From Eunapius fragilis (taxonomy: Eukaryota; Porifera; Demospongiae; Spongillida; Spongillidae), in assembly GCA_963681505.1 (NCBI GenBank), contig OY811986.1, positions 1,291,753 to 1,355,752 on the forward strand: a stretch of DNA of 64,000 bases. The letters run 5' to 3'. The translations under genes were made by a program, and so were the position numbers. Below, piece after piece: positions 33,561-44,262 of the stretch. The notes beneath the pieces were generated by a model. The model did no database searches. It saw nothing but the letters and a program-made list of their open reading frames with translations, and was not told the DNA's origin. Positions within the stretch are counted from its first letter, which is position 1, and every line of letters starts with the position of its first letter.

Positions 33561-35916
33561 TAAAAGTTATTTCGTTCTCATTTCTTAACCGAATTGTCGC
33601 GTGCATGCTTTCAATGGCAAAGGGCATAAAAGTTGGTACAGTCTACCCCCGTTAGTAGCGCTACGTTTGTTCCCTGCGCTACTACTGTAGAATGCGCTTT
33701 TAACGGGGGTGGTTAATTATGGTCAAATGAATGTATTTGCGTATGTACACTGAGATAAGCAGTGTACACAACACATGTATACATGTACTTAATGTATAGC
33801 TTGAACCTTTTCAGCAAGCAGCAAAAGTGCCCTGTAGTCAGCTTCAGTAAACAAAGCTATGTTATTGCCTACAAATTGAGCAAGGCTTAAGGCACTCCAT
33901 TTTGCCTCTTCCAGGGGCACAATTCGAGGTTCTACATTATTTGGATCAGCCTCTCCTTCACTTTCATCATCGATATCCTCAATGTCTCGACCCATCAACC
34001 TGGCAGCTATTTGAGCAATGGTCTCAGCCCCCTCCGTTTACATCTCGCCTGGAGTATTCACCCACTCAGTTGCACTCGTGCGGGTTGTCCCATTTTCCAC
34101 TGGCAGCCTCTGGATAGCTGTAGTAATTGCTGTCAGCTGTGCACCTTCTGTAGCTTCTGCAACTGCCACTGCTGCACTACCTGGCCTCAGATGACGGCAC
34201 CACTCAACAGAGAGAATGCCAACCTTACACCAGCAGTTGACTATAGTGGAGAGGGTAATTTGGCCCCATGCTGCAAATAGCCATATGATTGCCTAAATTT
34301 GGAGATCAAAAAAGTATCATCAATCTGTTGTATTTTCTAGGCAACAAAGTATACTCAGAAGAAATAATATGGGTGCTTAAATTACCTCCTTCACATTGAT
34401 TTTTGATGACACAGCCTGCAGATCTTGGGTGGGATCAATGTCATACTGTGTGACCATGTAGGTGGCAAGCTTGCTCTTGTACTGAGCCTTTAGTGCAGCA
34501 ATCACACCCTGGTCCAATGGCTGGACGACTGATGTGCAATTGGCTGGAAAGAATAGCAGCAAAAGATTGCTCAACTTAAAGCAATCAAAGCTTCCTACTT
34601 TAATCATTGGCGTATCAGACAAAAAATGGGAACTGGCATTGTCAAGAAGCATCAGACATTGTCGATTCTGTTGTTTGAACTGTTCATTGACTTGCTTTGA
34701 CCAGCAGTAAACATCTAAGCATCCACCACAGAAATAAGATCTGCATTTATGCATGCATTAGTTTCTGCTTACATCTGTGCGCATCCAAGCTTTTGTATTG
34801 GAGTAATACATGACCAGGCTGTTAGGGTTAAATGTTCTGGCAAAGCAACGTGGTTTCTTATACTTGTGTATTACTACTGGCTTCAGTCGTTCACTTGCAG
34901 GAACATTTATAGCCAAAGCCACTGTAATACGGTCCTTTGCTTTCTTGACACCCCACACATCTGTGGTGGTAGTGAGGGTGCGATCAGGCTGTAAAAAAAA
35001 ATCATTAAAGTGTGCATCATTTCCCTTCCAAATTATGTACATGTACTTAACAAAGAAGTCGTATGTACAAATGTGCTATGTATGTGCATGTGCCTTGATC
35101 AAGTCACTTACTGTGTGTCTGTAAAATAACCCAGTCTCATCGATATTGAAGACGTCCTCAGGTTGATACTTCTCAATGATACCAGGCAACTCCCTCTGGG
35201 CTCTAGCCACACCTTGCTGGTCAGCATCACCAGCCTCTCCATGTAACCGCACGCCAAATACGCTATGCCGTCCTTTCCATATAGAAAGCCAACGTTGCTT
35301 AAAATAAGCTGTCCATCCACAGTGAGATCATCATCGCTGGAAGCTGTTGGTGATAGCTGTCTGCTGCTAACTGTGAGTGTGGCTGCCACTGGCTGGTGGC
35401 TAACTTGAGGTGTGGCTGTCACTGGCTGGTGGTTAACTGTGGGTGGGGCTGCCACTGGCTGGCTGCTACTAGCTGTAAAAGGAACTGGTACTGATTGGTG
35501 GTGGCTGCAGTTAGGATTGGAAGAAGATGTGGAAAGACGGATACCCAACTCCTGAGCTAACTCTGCAGCTTTTGTGAGCAAAAGAGCATCCGATAGCACA
35601 CCATGGCGCCCACGCACACTAATGTGAGGAAGATCATCGTTTATTTTATGCATGCTACTTTGAAAGGGGCATGCTTTATTTACCTACTGAACCACAAGAA
35701 AAGCCCTAAATCAAGAAGAGGCCATTTGGGGCCCTGTCACGAAAAATTTCATCCGGGGGGCAAAACTTCATCCTAGGATTAATTTTCACAAGTCACATCC
35801 GGCCAAAAATTATCCGACCCTGCAATTTTTCATCCTACCCATCCTTTTGTTAGCGCCACGTGTGACTGTCAGCTTATTGAATCAGCCTCGCCTAGAATGG
35901 AAGATGATAGCTCCGA

Positions 35917-38900
35917 AGAGACATTGTGGACTTCGTATATGTCTATTTGACTAGAAAGGGGTACCCTTCAAATTGCACTTTGTCTATGAAAAGGCAAAGT
36001 AGGCAGCGGTCATCGATGTTTGTAGTCGTTAACAGAGAGCTGCATTATAAGAAAGGACAAGATCAGGTAAACTGGGCGATTGGGCACACCTCGCGCTTAC
36101 GACTTTATCGCACATAACTTTAGACTGTCAGATACATCCAGGACAGGAAAGAAAGAACAAAAATTGCGTTATCCTGTCACGTTGATGCTACATCAGGACA
36201 TATAGGTTTGAAAAAAAACATTAGTCCGAATCACGGAGAGATTTGCTTGGAAAGGCATGACTGAAGATGTAACGAGCATTGTAAGTCCGTATAAACATTT
36301 CATTCTAATTTATTATGCAGACCTCAACATGTGATCAGTGCCAGCGCGTGAATTCGAAGTTGACAACCACCACACCTGAACTCCACCCTGTACCTGTACA
36401 GTCACCTTGGTTTCATGTTGGAATAGATTTTGTGGGTCCTGTAACTCCTGAATCAGTTCATGGAAATAATTACATATTAACCCTGAGTGATTATTTCACC
36501 AAGTGGGTGGAAGCAGTTCCCCTTCCAACAAAGGAGGCTCCAGGAGTTGCAAAATCACTTCTGAAGGTACATTTTCCAACAAAGGAGGCTCCAGGAGTTG
36601 CAAAATCACTTCTGAAGGTACATGTATGAGTGATTTAGCTGATTTTCATGGTGCAAGAGTATCCTACCCAAACTGATGAAGTACTCCATTGTCATTGTTG
36701 GCATATTTTCATGCGTATGGGGTTTCCCAGGTTACTGACAAGTGACCAAGGAGGAGAATTCAAAAGCAATCTTGACAGAGAGATGATGAAGACATTATGA
36801 ATTAAGCATCATTTTACCACACCGTACCACCCACAGGTAATGTGTATACAGTGCATGAATTTAGTACTGATTAATCTTACAATGGCTTGTCAGGCTAATG
36901 GGTTAGATGAAAGGTGGAACCAAACATTGAAAAATATGATTGTGAAGTATGTCAGTTCAAGGAAAGAGATATGGGATGAATATCTGGACACATGTGTCTT
37001 TGCATACAATACAAGTCGTCATGAGTCATCATTACACACACCCTTTGAAGTGATGTTTGGTCGAAAGGCTGTCATTCCTATTGAGCTGACATACTTGGAT
37101 CCAGGAAGCCAATTGTTGAGCAATTACATGAAGTCCTCAGAAAGTGTTGTGCTGGTAAACATAATGGTGTTGTGAATTTCTATGCAAAACTGTATCTTGT
37201 ACATTTTGACATATGTGATCACAATCCTTTTCCTTCAGATTGATTTTGTAGGTGGTTTGAATAAGCATAGGCAGGAGATACTTGAGAGGGTGGAAAAAAA
37301 CATATCAATCGCGCAGAAAGGCAAAAAACTGCATACGACCGGAAGCATGCCAATCCATGCAAATTTCAGGTTCGTGCAAGTATGCATATGAATAATTGCA
37401 GACATGTAGATACATGTTTTTATTGTGTATATTCCACAGGTGGGCATGGAGGTGCTTCAAAAGGATTTCAGGAGGCGTAAACATAAAGGAGGAAAAATGG
37501 ATCTCAAATGGCTGAGCCCAAGCATGATAACTCATGACCTTGGTAAAGGCTTTTACTCTCTTGTGACATTAGATCAAAAGAAGATTGTGACCAAGAGGAT
37601 CAATGGTGCTCACCTCAAGTTATACCTACATCCACCTTCATCTCCTCACCAGTCCACACCCCCTGCACCCCCTTACCTGTCCCCACCACCGGCATCCCCT
37701 CACCTGTCCACACCACCAGCATCCCCTCATCAGCCCACACCACCAGCATCTCCTCACCTGTCCACACCACCTGAGGTTGTGGACAAAGGCAATGAAGACA
37801 AAAGAAGTGAATTAAATCACAAAGCACTTCATGAACAGCTTTATTCCCCACACCTGTTGCGTTTATGGCGAACTGGTGCATGTGAGCTGTTTTACAAAGC
37901 TGAAGAAGATGACGAAGAATTAGATGTAAGCTCTCACTCATTTCACATTTAAATTTTAATGGAACCTTCTTCATTATGTGCACAGGAAAAAACATTGCAT
38001 TTGCAGAAGGATGAATTTGCCCTGAGTAAAGATCTAACTGTGTATCGTTGGATAGATTACTGAATGTACTTTGGAGAATCACCTATAATAAGGGAAGTGT
38101 GTGGAGGTGATTTTGTGATCATCAATGATGACCTCCATGATGAGTTTAACAAGTTCAAACGCAAACTCTCTCACACCTTTTCTCATCCCTGGATGATGCG
38201 TGCAGTGTAGTTGAAGTGATAGAACTTGTTATGTTTTGGTGCACATCAAGTCGCATATCAACTAAACCACTGCGAGTTCTAGAGAAAACTTACTTTCTCA
38301 TGTCTGCATCACATCTAGATAACTTCTGCCAGTGGGTATAGGACACAAGAAATTTGTGCCTAAATGGAGACATTACCTGCCTACTATCATTCAATGGGGA
38401 GCATGCCATTACAGCTTCTTCATGTTTAAAAGTAGTGAATGAGGAGACAGTGGATATGATAAGCTACTTACCTGTGTGCAGAGGTTGGCAAGAAAATAGA
38501 TGTATTCTACTTGGGCTCATATTTCTTCATGGAAATCAAATTCATTGCCAGAAGCCATCAATGATTGGAATTTCACAGGCCCCTTTGGCAATAGGAAGAA
38601 TCAAAGGAGATGGAAATTGCTTCTTTCGATCAATTGCACAAACTCTAACTGGCTCACAAGAGGACCATGATGAAATCTGTTCAATGATCACTTTCTTCAT
38701 GATGCACAATGCTTCCAAATTGTCCTGCCTCCTTGATCCACACAAGTCAATGGAAGATTACATGCAGCGAACAAGAATGCAGTCTCTAAATGTGTGGGCT
38801 ACAGAAGTAGAAATCATTGCTGGTGCAACCATGCTACACACAGCAATTTGTGTATTTGTACCATCAGGAGGAATCTACAAATGGTTAAAGCACTCCCCAG

Positions 38901-38992
38901 TTATAAAGGAGATATCCAAAGACAGCCATCAGGATGAAACCATTTTTATCACCAACATTGGGAATCATTTTGAAACTGTTAAGAAGATGTAA
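35917..38992 (+). pseudogene. Ginger1 transposase: integrase plus C-terminal OTU protease, multi-exon, broken
   Basis: Exons inferred from frames and GT-AG sites: to 36,066; 36,124-36,280; 36,321-36,617; one ending 36,836; 36,894-37,154; 37,239-37,369; 37,440-37,925; 37,986 on. Order: N-terminal YLTRKGYPSNC; H2C2 finger (CHVDATSGH...CDQCQ); catalytic D in GIDFVGP, D in SDQGGEF, E in GLDERWN, with 35 residues between the last two; GPY/F-like module (GGKMDLKWLSP); Pro-rich linker; middle domain (REVCGGDFVI); OTU with GDGNCFFRSI and NHFETV. Defects: one-base slip in an A-run at 36,208, TGA in the integrase (GGA to TGA near 36,799), TGA at 38,060-38,062, frameshift near 38,170. The OTU part (38,354-38,992) is an open frame. 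Confidence 0.85.
36533..36634 (+). repeat. 51-bp in-frame tandem duplication with splice donor
   Basis: Two copies of a 51-bp unit encoding FPTKEAPGVAKSLLKVH, each containing CTGAAG|GTACAT, so the putative 5' splice site is duplicated. Confidence 0.85.
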
Positions 38993-40039
38993 ATGTAATA
39001 TTGTCATGTCTCATGATGGGTATCATTTGCTTATGCAAGCACCATGCAAAGAATACCAATAAGCGGTGTAATATGTGTAAAATCTGTTCTGCTTTGCCAT
39101 GCCTTAATTGAGTGGCTACTGCATGTAGTTCAATTCATTCGTCCAAGCATGTATAAAAATCACATTGCATAGGATAAAATTTGGCAGCTAAAATTAGTCC
39201 TACAATATTTACAACTAGGATGATTTTTGGCAGTGTGGGATGATTTTTGGCAGCAAAAAAAATATCCTAGGATGAAATTCTGCTGCAAAAAATCATCCTA
39301 GGATCATTTTTAGCAGCAACATTTCATCCCATGGGATGAAATATTTCATCCTAGGATACTTTTTAGGTAGGATACTATTTGCCATGACAGCCCCTCCTCC
39401 TGCATCTCTTCGCCTCCGGTCCATCCATATCCATCTCATGGAAGCCAGCCCGGACGTATTTGCCAACAAGTGATCAATGGATCTCTTTGCCTGTCGTCAG
39501 TTTGAACCAGACTACAACCATGTCTTCAGAATGACCCGTTTCCACCTTTCGTCGTGCAATCATGCGCTTTTCATCAGCGGTCAACTTGGTCTTAGCTATT
39601 GTTCCCCTTAACTCGGACATCATATGGCCAGTATTAACAAAAATGAGCCTTTTTTCCTTTTATAGTGCGTCGTGTTGCATGCGAGCGGGTTTATTGTGCA
39701 CCTTTCGCTTGTCTTTGTGCGCCTCTCTGGCATCTTTGTGCGCTACTCTGTGCATTGTGCGTGTAGCGCTTGTCAGTGATCTGCACTGCCTTTCGCTTTC
39801 GTTCATCCTTACCATTATGCATGACCGATAGTTTCCACATGCATGTATGAATAATAATGATAAAGATACCTGTACCACCGCACTACATGATTTATCCAAC
39901 ATTGCGCTACTAATGAGGGAATGCGCTACTAACGAAGTGCGCTACTAACGGGGGATCACTGTAGTTATTTTCCAAACTTTGCGATATGCGAACGCCTACA
40001 CGTAGGTTAAGACGCCTACGCGTAGGCGACGATCTAACA

Positions 40040-41564
40040 TTAAGCTTTTATACATCAGTTATGTTTCTCTTACTTAAAGCCATCCAGATCATTGATAATT
40101 CCAAATCCCAAAATAAGCTAATTACATGTGCTCATTAAAATACAAGGGAAAAAAAACTATCTCATTACAGGTGACTATGAGCATACACAAATCACATCTC
40201 CAATCGACATGCACAAATGAATCTCAAATGTGACACAAATTGTAGGACTTACCAACTACGGCCACATTTTCCAAGAAAGCCAAAAGAACGCGTCCAAGAG
40301 TGATAATTTGTGCAATTATAGGGAAATGATACAGGACGAATAAATCACTAAATCTTCACTTAAGCGATGTTAAAATAAGACCATTAATGAAAATACACAA
40401 AGCTAATTACATGTGCTCATCAAGAAAAAAAAAACTATCTCATTACAGGTGAATCTGAGCATACACAATCACATCTCCAATTGACATGCACAAATGAATC
40501 TCAAATGTGACACAAATTGTAGGACTTACCGACTACAGTCACATTTTCCAAGAAAGCCAAAGAACACGTCCAGGAGTGATAATTTGTGCAATTATAGGGA
40601 AATGATACAGGATGAAAACATCACTGAATCTTCACTTAAGCTATGTTAAAATAAGACCATTAACGAAAATACTCACATGCAACAATCCAATAGATTGATA
40701 ACTTTTAATCACACCATTAAGTATTTATACATCAGTTATGCTTCCCTTAATCATTGATAATTCCAAATCACCAAATAAGCTAATTACATGTGCTCATTAT
40801 AATATAAGGAAAAAAAAACTATCTCATTACAGGTGACTATGAGCATACACAATCACATCTCCAATTGACATGCACAAATGAATCTCAAATGTGACACAAA
40901 TAGTAGGACTTACCGACTACAGTCACATTTTCCAAGAAAGCCAAAGAACACGTCCAGGAGTGATAATTTGTGCAATTATAGGGAAATGATACAGGATGAA
41001 AAAATCACTGAATCTTCACTTAAGCTATGTTAAAATAAGAAGACCATTAATGAAAATACTCACATGCAACAATCCAATAGATTGATAACTTTTAATCACA
41101 CCATTAAGCTTTTATACATCAGTTATGTTTCTCTTACTTAATGCCATCCAGATCATTGATAATTCCAAATCACCAAATAAGCTAATAACATGTGCTCATT
41201 AAAATACAAGGAAAAAAAAAACTATCTCATTACAGGTGACTATGAGCATACACAATCACATCTCCAATTGACATGCACAAATGAATCTCAAATGTGACAC
41301 AAATAGTAGGACTTACCGACTACAGTCACATTTTCCAAGAAAGCCAAAGAACACGTCCAGGAGTGATAATTTGTGCAATTATAGGGAAATGATACAGGAT
41401 GAAAAAATCACTGAATCTTCACTTAAGCTATGTTAAAATAAGAAGACCATTAATGAAAATACTCACATGCAACAATCCAATAGATTGATAACTTTTAATC
41501 ACACCATTAAGCTTTTATACATCAGTTGTGTTTCACTTACTTAAAGCCATCCAGATCATTGATA
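40040..41564 (+). repeat. ~400-bp satellite block
   Basis: Continues the monomer cut by the TTAA element. It holds about four monomers (one shortened to ~280 bp) with the landmark CTATCTCATTACAGGTGACT. It ends where the pogo-like element inserts at TA. Confidence 0.9.
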
Positions 41565-42058
41565 CCGTAACCTCGCAATTAGAAGCCGCGGCTTCTAATT
41601 GGTACTAGAAACGCTTGCCCGGGCATTTTTAATACCCTCCACGGAAATAGAAGTTTCATCGTAACGGCATGCAATTTCGCTGTCATGGTTTAGAAATGCA
41701 ACCCTCGATGGTCCCTTCATGTGCTCAACTTTCGATCGTTGGCTCAAGATGTAGCCAAGGTCGTTCATGATGCTCGACATGTATGCAATACAACGACAAC
41801 GGCGGTGTTCCTAAAAAGTAGTTTCGGGATGCTCCAATAGCCTAGACATATAATACAACTCATCTACAAATGATAACCAGGCCAAACAGGGGGAGGTAAG
41901 CATCTCGTTACGAGAAAGAGCCCTTCCAAGCTACCTGGTATCTTCCGCTCATTTGGCGGCAAAACGGGCTTGGATTCATTAAATTTACTTAATGCAACCA
42001 ATGAATCCGATCACATGACCACCTGAGGCCGCTGCATGCAAAATGGCACACTGATCAC

Positions 42059-42454
42059 ATGACCGAGTTGCAATACATAATTGTGGGTGTATTGCATTAC
42101 ATCGGCGTCGACGTCACTGCATGTGAAATGGTAGAGGATTCAATTAGGGTGGATAGTGTAGTACGAGGACATCATGTTTATAAAGAAATATGGACCCCTG
42201 AACTAGGAGAAGTACTGACGGTGTGCAAGGAGCCGGATAATTTACACGACTGACATGCAGTATGCGTAAAGAAGGATGGAGCAATAATTGGGCATGTGCC
42301 GCGTGAACTTTCCCGCACGAAGGACGCATTTATTGAAAAGGGTGGTGTCGTGACATGTACTGTCACAGGGAAACGCAAGAAAGGGAAGGGTTTGGAAGTA
42401 CCCTGTGTCTACTGTTTGGAAGCCAAGAAAAAACTTATGACAAAAGTGCAATGA
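42059..42454 (+). pseudogene. HIRAN-domain protein of the pogo-like element
   Basis: 131 codons from ATG 42,059 to TGA 42,454, with one internal TGA at 42,251. Motifs: VVRGHHVYKEIWTPELGE, EPDNLHD, KKDGAIIGHVPRELS, TGKRKKGKGLEVPC. These fit the HIRAN domain (as in HLTF), which binds DNA ends and single-stranded DNA. The first ~7 codons (MTELQYI) lie inside the left terminal repeat and match the start of the transposase in the right repeat (MTEMQYI). The nonsense codon lies in the middle of the domain. A role in handling transposon DNA ends is inference. Confidence 0.75.
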
Positions 42455-42635
42455 TACTTACGTTTGTACAAAATGTAGCGAGTTATATATTATCATTATA
42501 AGAGAAAAAATATTTTAAACAACACAATGGTTAATGGGAGTCCTTTTAATGTAATTCGATGACCTACTCACAATAGTATACAGACACACAGACATACCCA
42601 TGCATGCGGATAGATAGATGCATGCATGTATAGTG

Positions 42636-43768
42636 TCATTCAACGTCTACCTCTTCATCTTCATCTGCATTCTCTGCAGCGTCCTCATCACTACTGGACC
42701 ACTCACTTTCATCAGATTCCTTCCCATCGGTATCAATGCTTTGGGTAAGGCTGACATGGAATGATTTTAGTTCAGGGTATGCTGTCAAGGTACATAAACT
42801 ACTATGAAGTTGCTCTGGTGTAGCTGGGTCTTATCCATTTGTGTGCTGTGACACTTAAAGAGGTCCCACACAAGAAGCCGTTTCCCAGGCAAAGGCACAC
42901 CTTTCCAGATCTTATCCACCCATTCTGACGTTAGATCTTCGTCCATCCACGCATTCTTGCTCATTCTAACAATGACGTTAGGAATGCAAGCTACATCCTT
43001 CGGCATATGTTTCCCTTTCAGAACGACAAAGGGAGGTAGTTATGTACCATCGGCCATTGCTGCTAGGCAAACGGTTATGCGCTGTTTCTCGTGCCCTGTT
43101 GTTATAATTGGCACGGACTTACTGCCTCTTACGTCTATGGTTGAATTACCTGGCATATCGGCCCATATGGCTGTGTCATCCATGTTACCTATACAGTGTT
43201 GCGGTATGTGATGTCGCTCCCTATGGTGGTTGCATTTCTTAACAAAATTAACTACCTTTTCCTCCAAGTCCTGGGGCAGGTGATGTCCTACTGAAGTTTT
43301 TTGCCACACGACAAATCCCCAGCGCTTCATGAAACGAGCAACCCATCCAGAGCTCGCATGAAATGTTGGATCAGTTATTTCCTCTTTCGCAAAAACGCTA
43401 TTGTCTTTCCGCAATACACGCAGATGCAACCCACGCAGATGCAGTATTCGCTGTGCAATAGCCTCTTCTTGTACACTGTACAAAGGTCTCATCTCACCAC
43501 CACTACACCGCTTTCTTTTCCCATGTCCTTCGGCACACATTTTCATCAGTTCAGGCTTTTGACGGCACCATTCCCGCACCCGCTTTTCGTCAATCCCAAA
43601 CTTCTTGGCAGTCGCACGCATGCTCTGTTGATACGTACGGTTTACAACAAATAATTTGTACATGTAAGTTGCATCGTAGCACTTTCTCTTTGTATCGCTT
43701 GCATCCATGGCAGCAATAGCACATTGTGTCGAGGCCTTGCATGCATTTATATATTGCATCTCGGTCAT
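42636..43768 (-). pseudogene. Pogo-type transposase of the HIRAN element
   Basis: From ATG 43,768: a psq-like HTH (SMRATAKKFGIDEKRVREW), a CENP-B-type HTH (FHASSGWVARFMKRWGF), and a DDE domain (GNMDDTAIWADMPGNSTID, KSVPIITTGHEKQRITV, LVWDLFKCH). A TAA follows MADGT in place of a Lys codon. After NFIVVYVP the segment expected to hold the third catalytic Asp (QPLD) is deleted. The frame then shifts to an acidic tail (SDESEWSSSDEDAAENADED) ending at TGA 42,636. Otherwise the frame is open, and the element is probably young but dead. Closest in style to POGK/Jerky-type pogo transposases. Confidence 0.85.
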
Positions 43769-44262
43769 GTGATCAGTGTGCCATTTCGCATGCAGCGGCC
43801 TCAGGTGGTCATGTGATCGGATTCATTGGTTGCGTTAAGTAAATTTAATGAATCCAATCCCCTTTTGCCGCCAAATGAGCGGGAGATACCAGATAGCTTG
43901 GAAGGGCTCTTTCTCGTAACGAGAAGCTTACCTCCCCCTGTTTGGCCTGGTTATCATTTCCAGGTGAGTTGTATTATATGTCTAGGCTATTCGAGCGTCC
44001 CGAAACTACTTTTTAGGAACGCCGCCGTTGTCGTTGTATTGCATACATGTCGAGCATCATGAACGACCTTGGCTACATCTTGAGCCAACCATCGAAGGTT
44101 CAGCACACGAAGGGACCGTCGAGGGTTGCATTTCTAAAACATGACAACGAAATTGCATGCCGTTACGAAGCAACTTCTATTTCCGCAGAGGGTATTAAAA
44201 ATGCCCACTCAAGCGTTTCTAGTACCAATTAGAAGCCGCGGCTTCTAATTGCGAGGTTACGA

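Larger units (their letters stand above)
35735..39389 (+). mobile_element. Ginger1-type DNA transposon with OTU protease, both ends present
   Basis: It starts TGTCACGAAAAATTTCATCC and ends, inverted, TGTCATGGCAAATAGTATCC, flanked by GCCC at 35,731-35,734 and 39,390-39,393. TG...CA ends, 4-bp C/G-rich duplications and imperfect inverted repeats fit the Ginger1 group (Gypsy-integrase-like DNA transposons). Subterminal DNA is full of TTTCATCC/GGATGA and ATCCTAGGAT words. It lies inside the Tigger transposase gene, which it splits. Confidence 0.9.
33789..39623 (-). pseudogene. Tigger-like transposase, interrupted
   Basis: It starts at ATG 39,623 with a psq-type helix-turn-helix (LTADEKRMIARRKVETGHSE), an in-frame TGA after GKEIH, then KRCRRRG up to the Ginger1 insertion at 39,390. 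It resumes in the same frame at 35,734 (PKWPLLDLGLFLWF). The CENP-B-like HTH (LSDALLLTKAAELAQELG) and the DDE domain follow: IDETGLFYRHT, an intron at 35,111-34,989, PDRTLTTTTDVWGVKKAKDR, LLDNASSHFLSD and VVQPLDQGVIAALK. The C-terminal exon from 34,270 has WGQITLSTIVNCW and ends at TAA 33,789-33,791. Three catalytic Asp are recognisable. Splice phases near 34,714 and 34,270 no longer fit, and a frameshift near 35,270 adds to the decay. Confidence 0.85.
33639..39961 (-). mobile_element. Tigger/pogo DNA transposon, split by Ginger1
   Basis: TA duplications at 33,637-33,638 and 39,962-39,963. The ends CAGTCTACCCCCGTTAGTAG and, inverted, CAGTGATCCCCCGTTAGTAG share the CAGT-CCCCCGTTAGTAGCGC terminal repeat; GCGCTAC-type words recur inside both ends. 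Without the 3,655-bp Ginger1 element and its 4-bp duplication the Tigger element is about 2.7 kb, a normal size. It encodes a minus-strand transposase. Confidence 0.9.
28461..40039. mobile_element. Large element inserted at TTAA (nested composite)
   Basis: TTAA at 28,457-28,460 and at 40,040-40,043 flank the insertion, and the interrupted satellite monomer (CCATTAAGCTTTTAT) is restored by removing it with one TTAA. The ends are inverted: TGATAGATCG on the left and CGATCTAACA on the right, followed in both arms by CGCCTACGYGTAGGCG palindromes. TTAA duplication is typical of piggyBac and Kolobok; no transposase of either is recognised here. The interior consists largely of later insertions (elements A and B, a MITE, Tigger, Ginger1). 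Confidence 0.75.
41565..44262. mobile_element. Pogo-like transposon with ~516-bp terminal inverted repeats and a HIRAN gene
   Basis: It is inserted in GATCATTGATAATTCC of a satellite monomer with a TA duplication (41,563-41,564 and 44,263-44,264). The ends are CCGTAACCTCGCAATTAG and, inverted, TCGTAACCTCGCAATTAG. The arms run about 41,565-42,080 and 43,747-44,262 and differ by several percent (about 14 of 186 bases in one compared stretch). Each arm has a 26-bp perfect palindrome near its end (41,576-41,601; 44,226-44,251) centred on CCGCGG. Two convergent genes begin inside the arms. Confidence 0.9.

Noticed and set aside
35735..39389. Gypsy LTR retrotransposon
   Set aside because: No LTRs, gag, protease, RT or RNase H; short inverted ends and 4-bp duplication fit a DNA transposon.
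33639..39961. Treating the integrase-OTU region as a domesticated host gene (KRBA2/GIN-like)
   Set aside because: Terminal inverted repeats, a GCCC duplication and insertion into a Tigger gene show it is a transposon copy; stops and frameshifts show it is not under current selection here.
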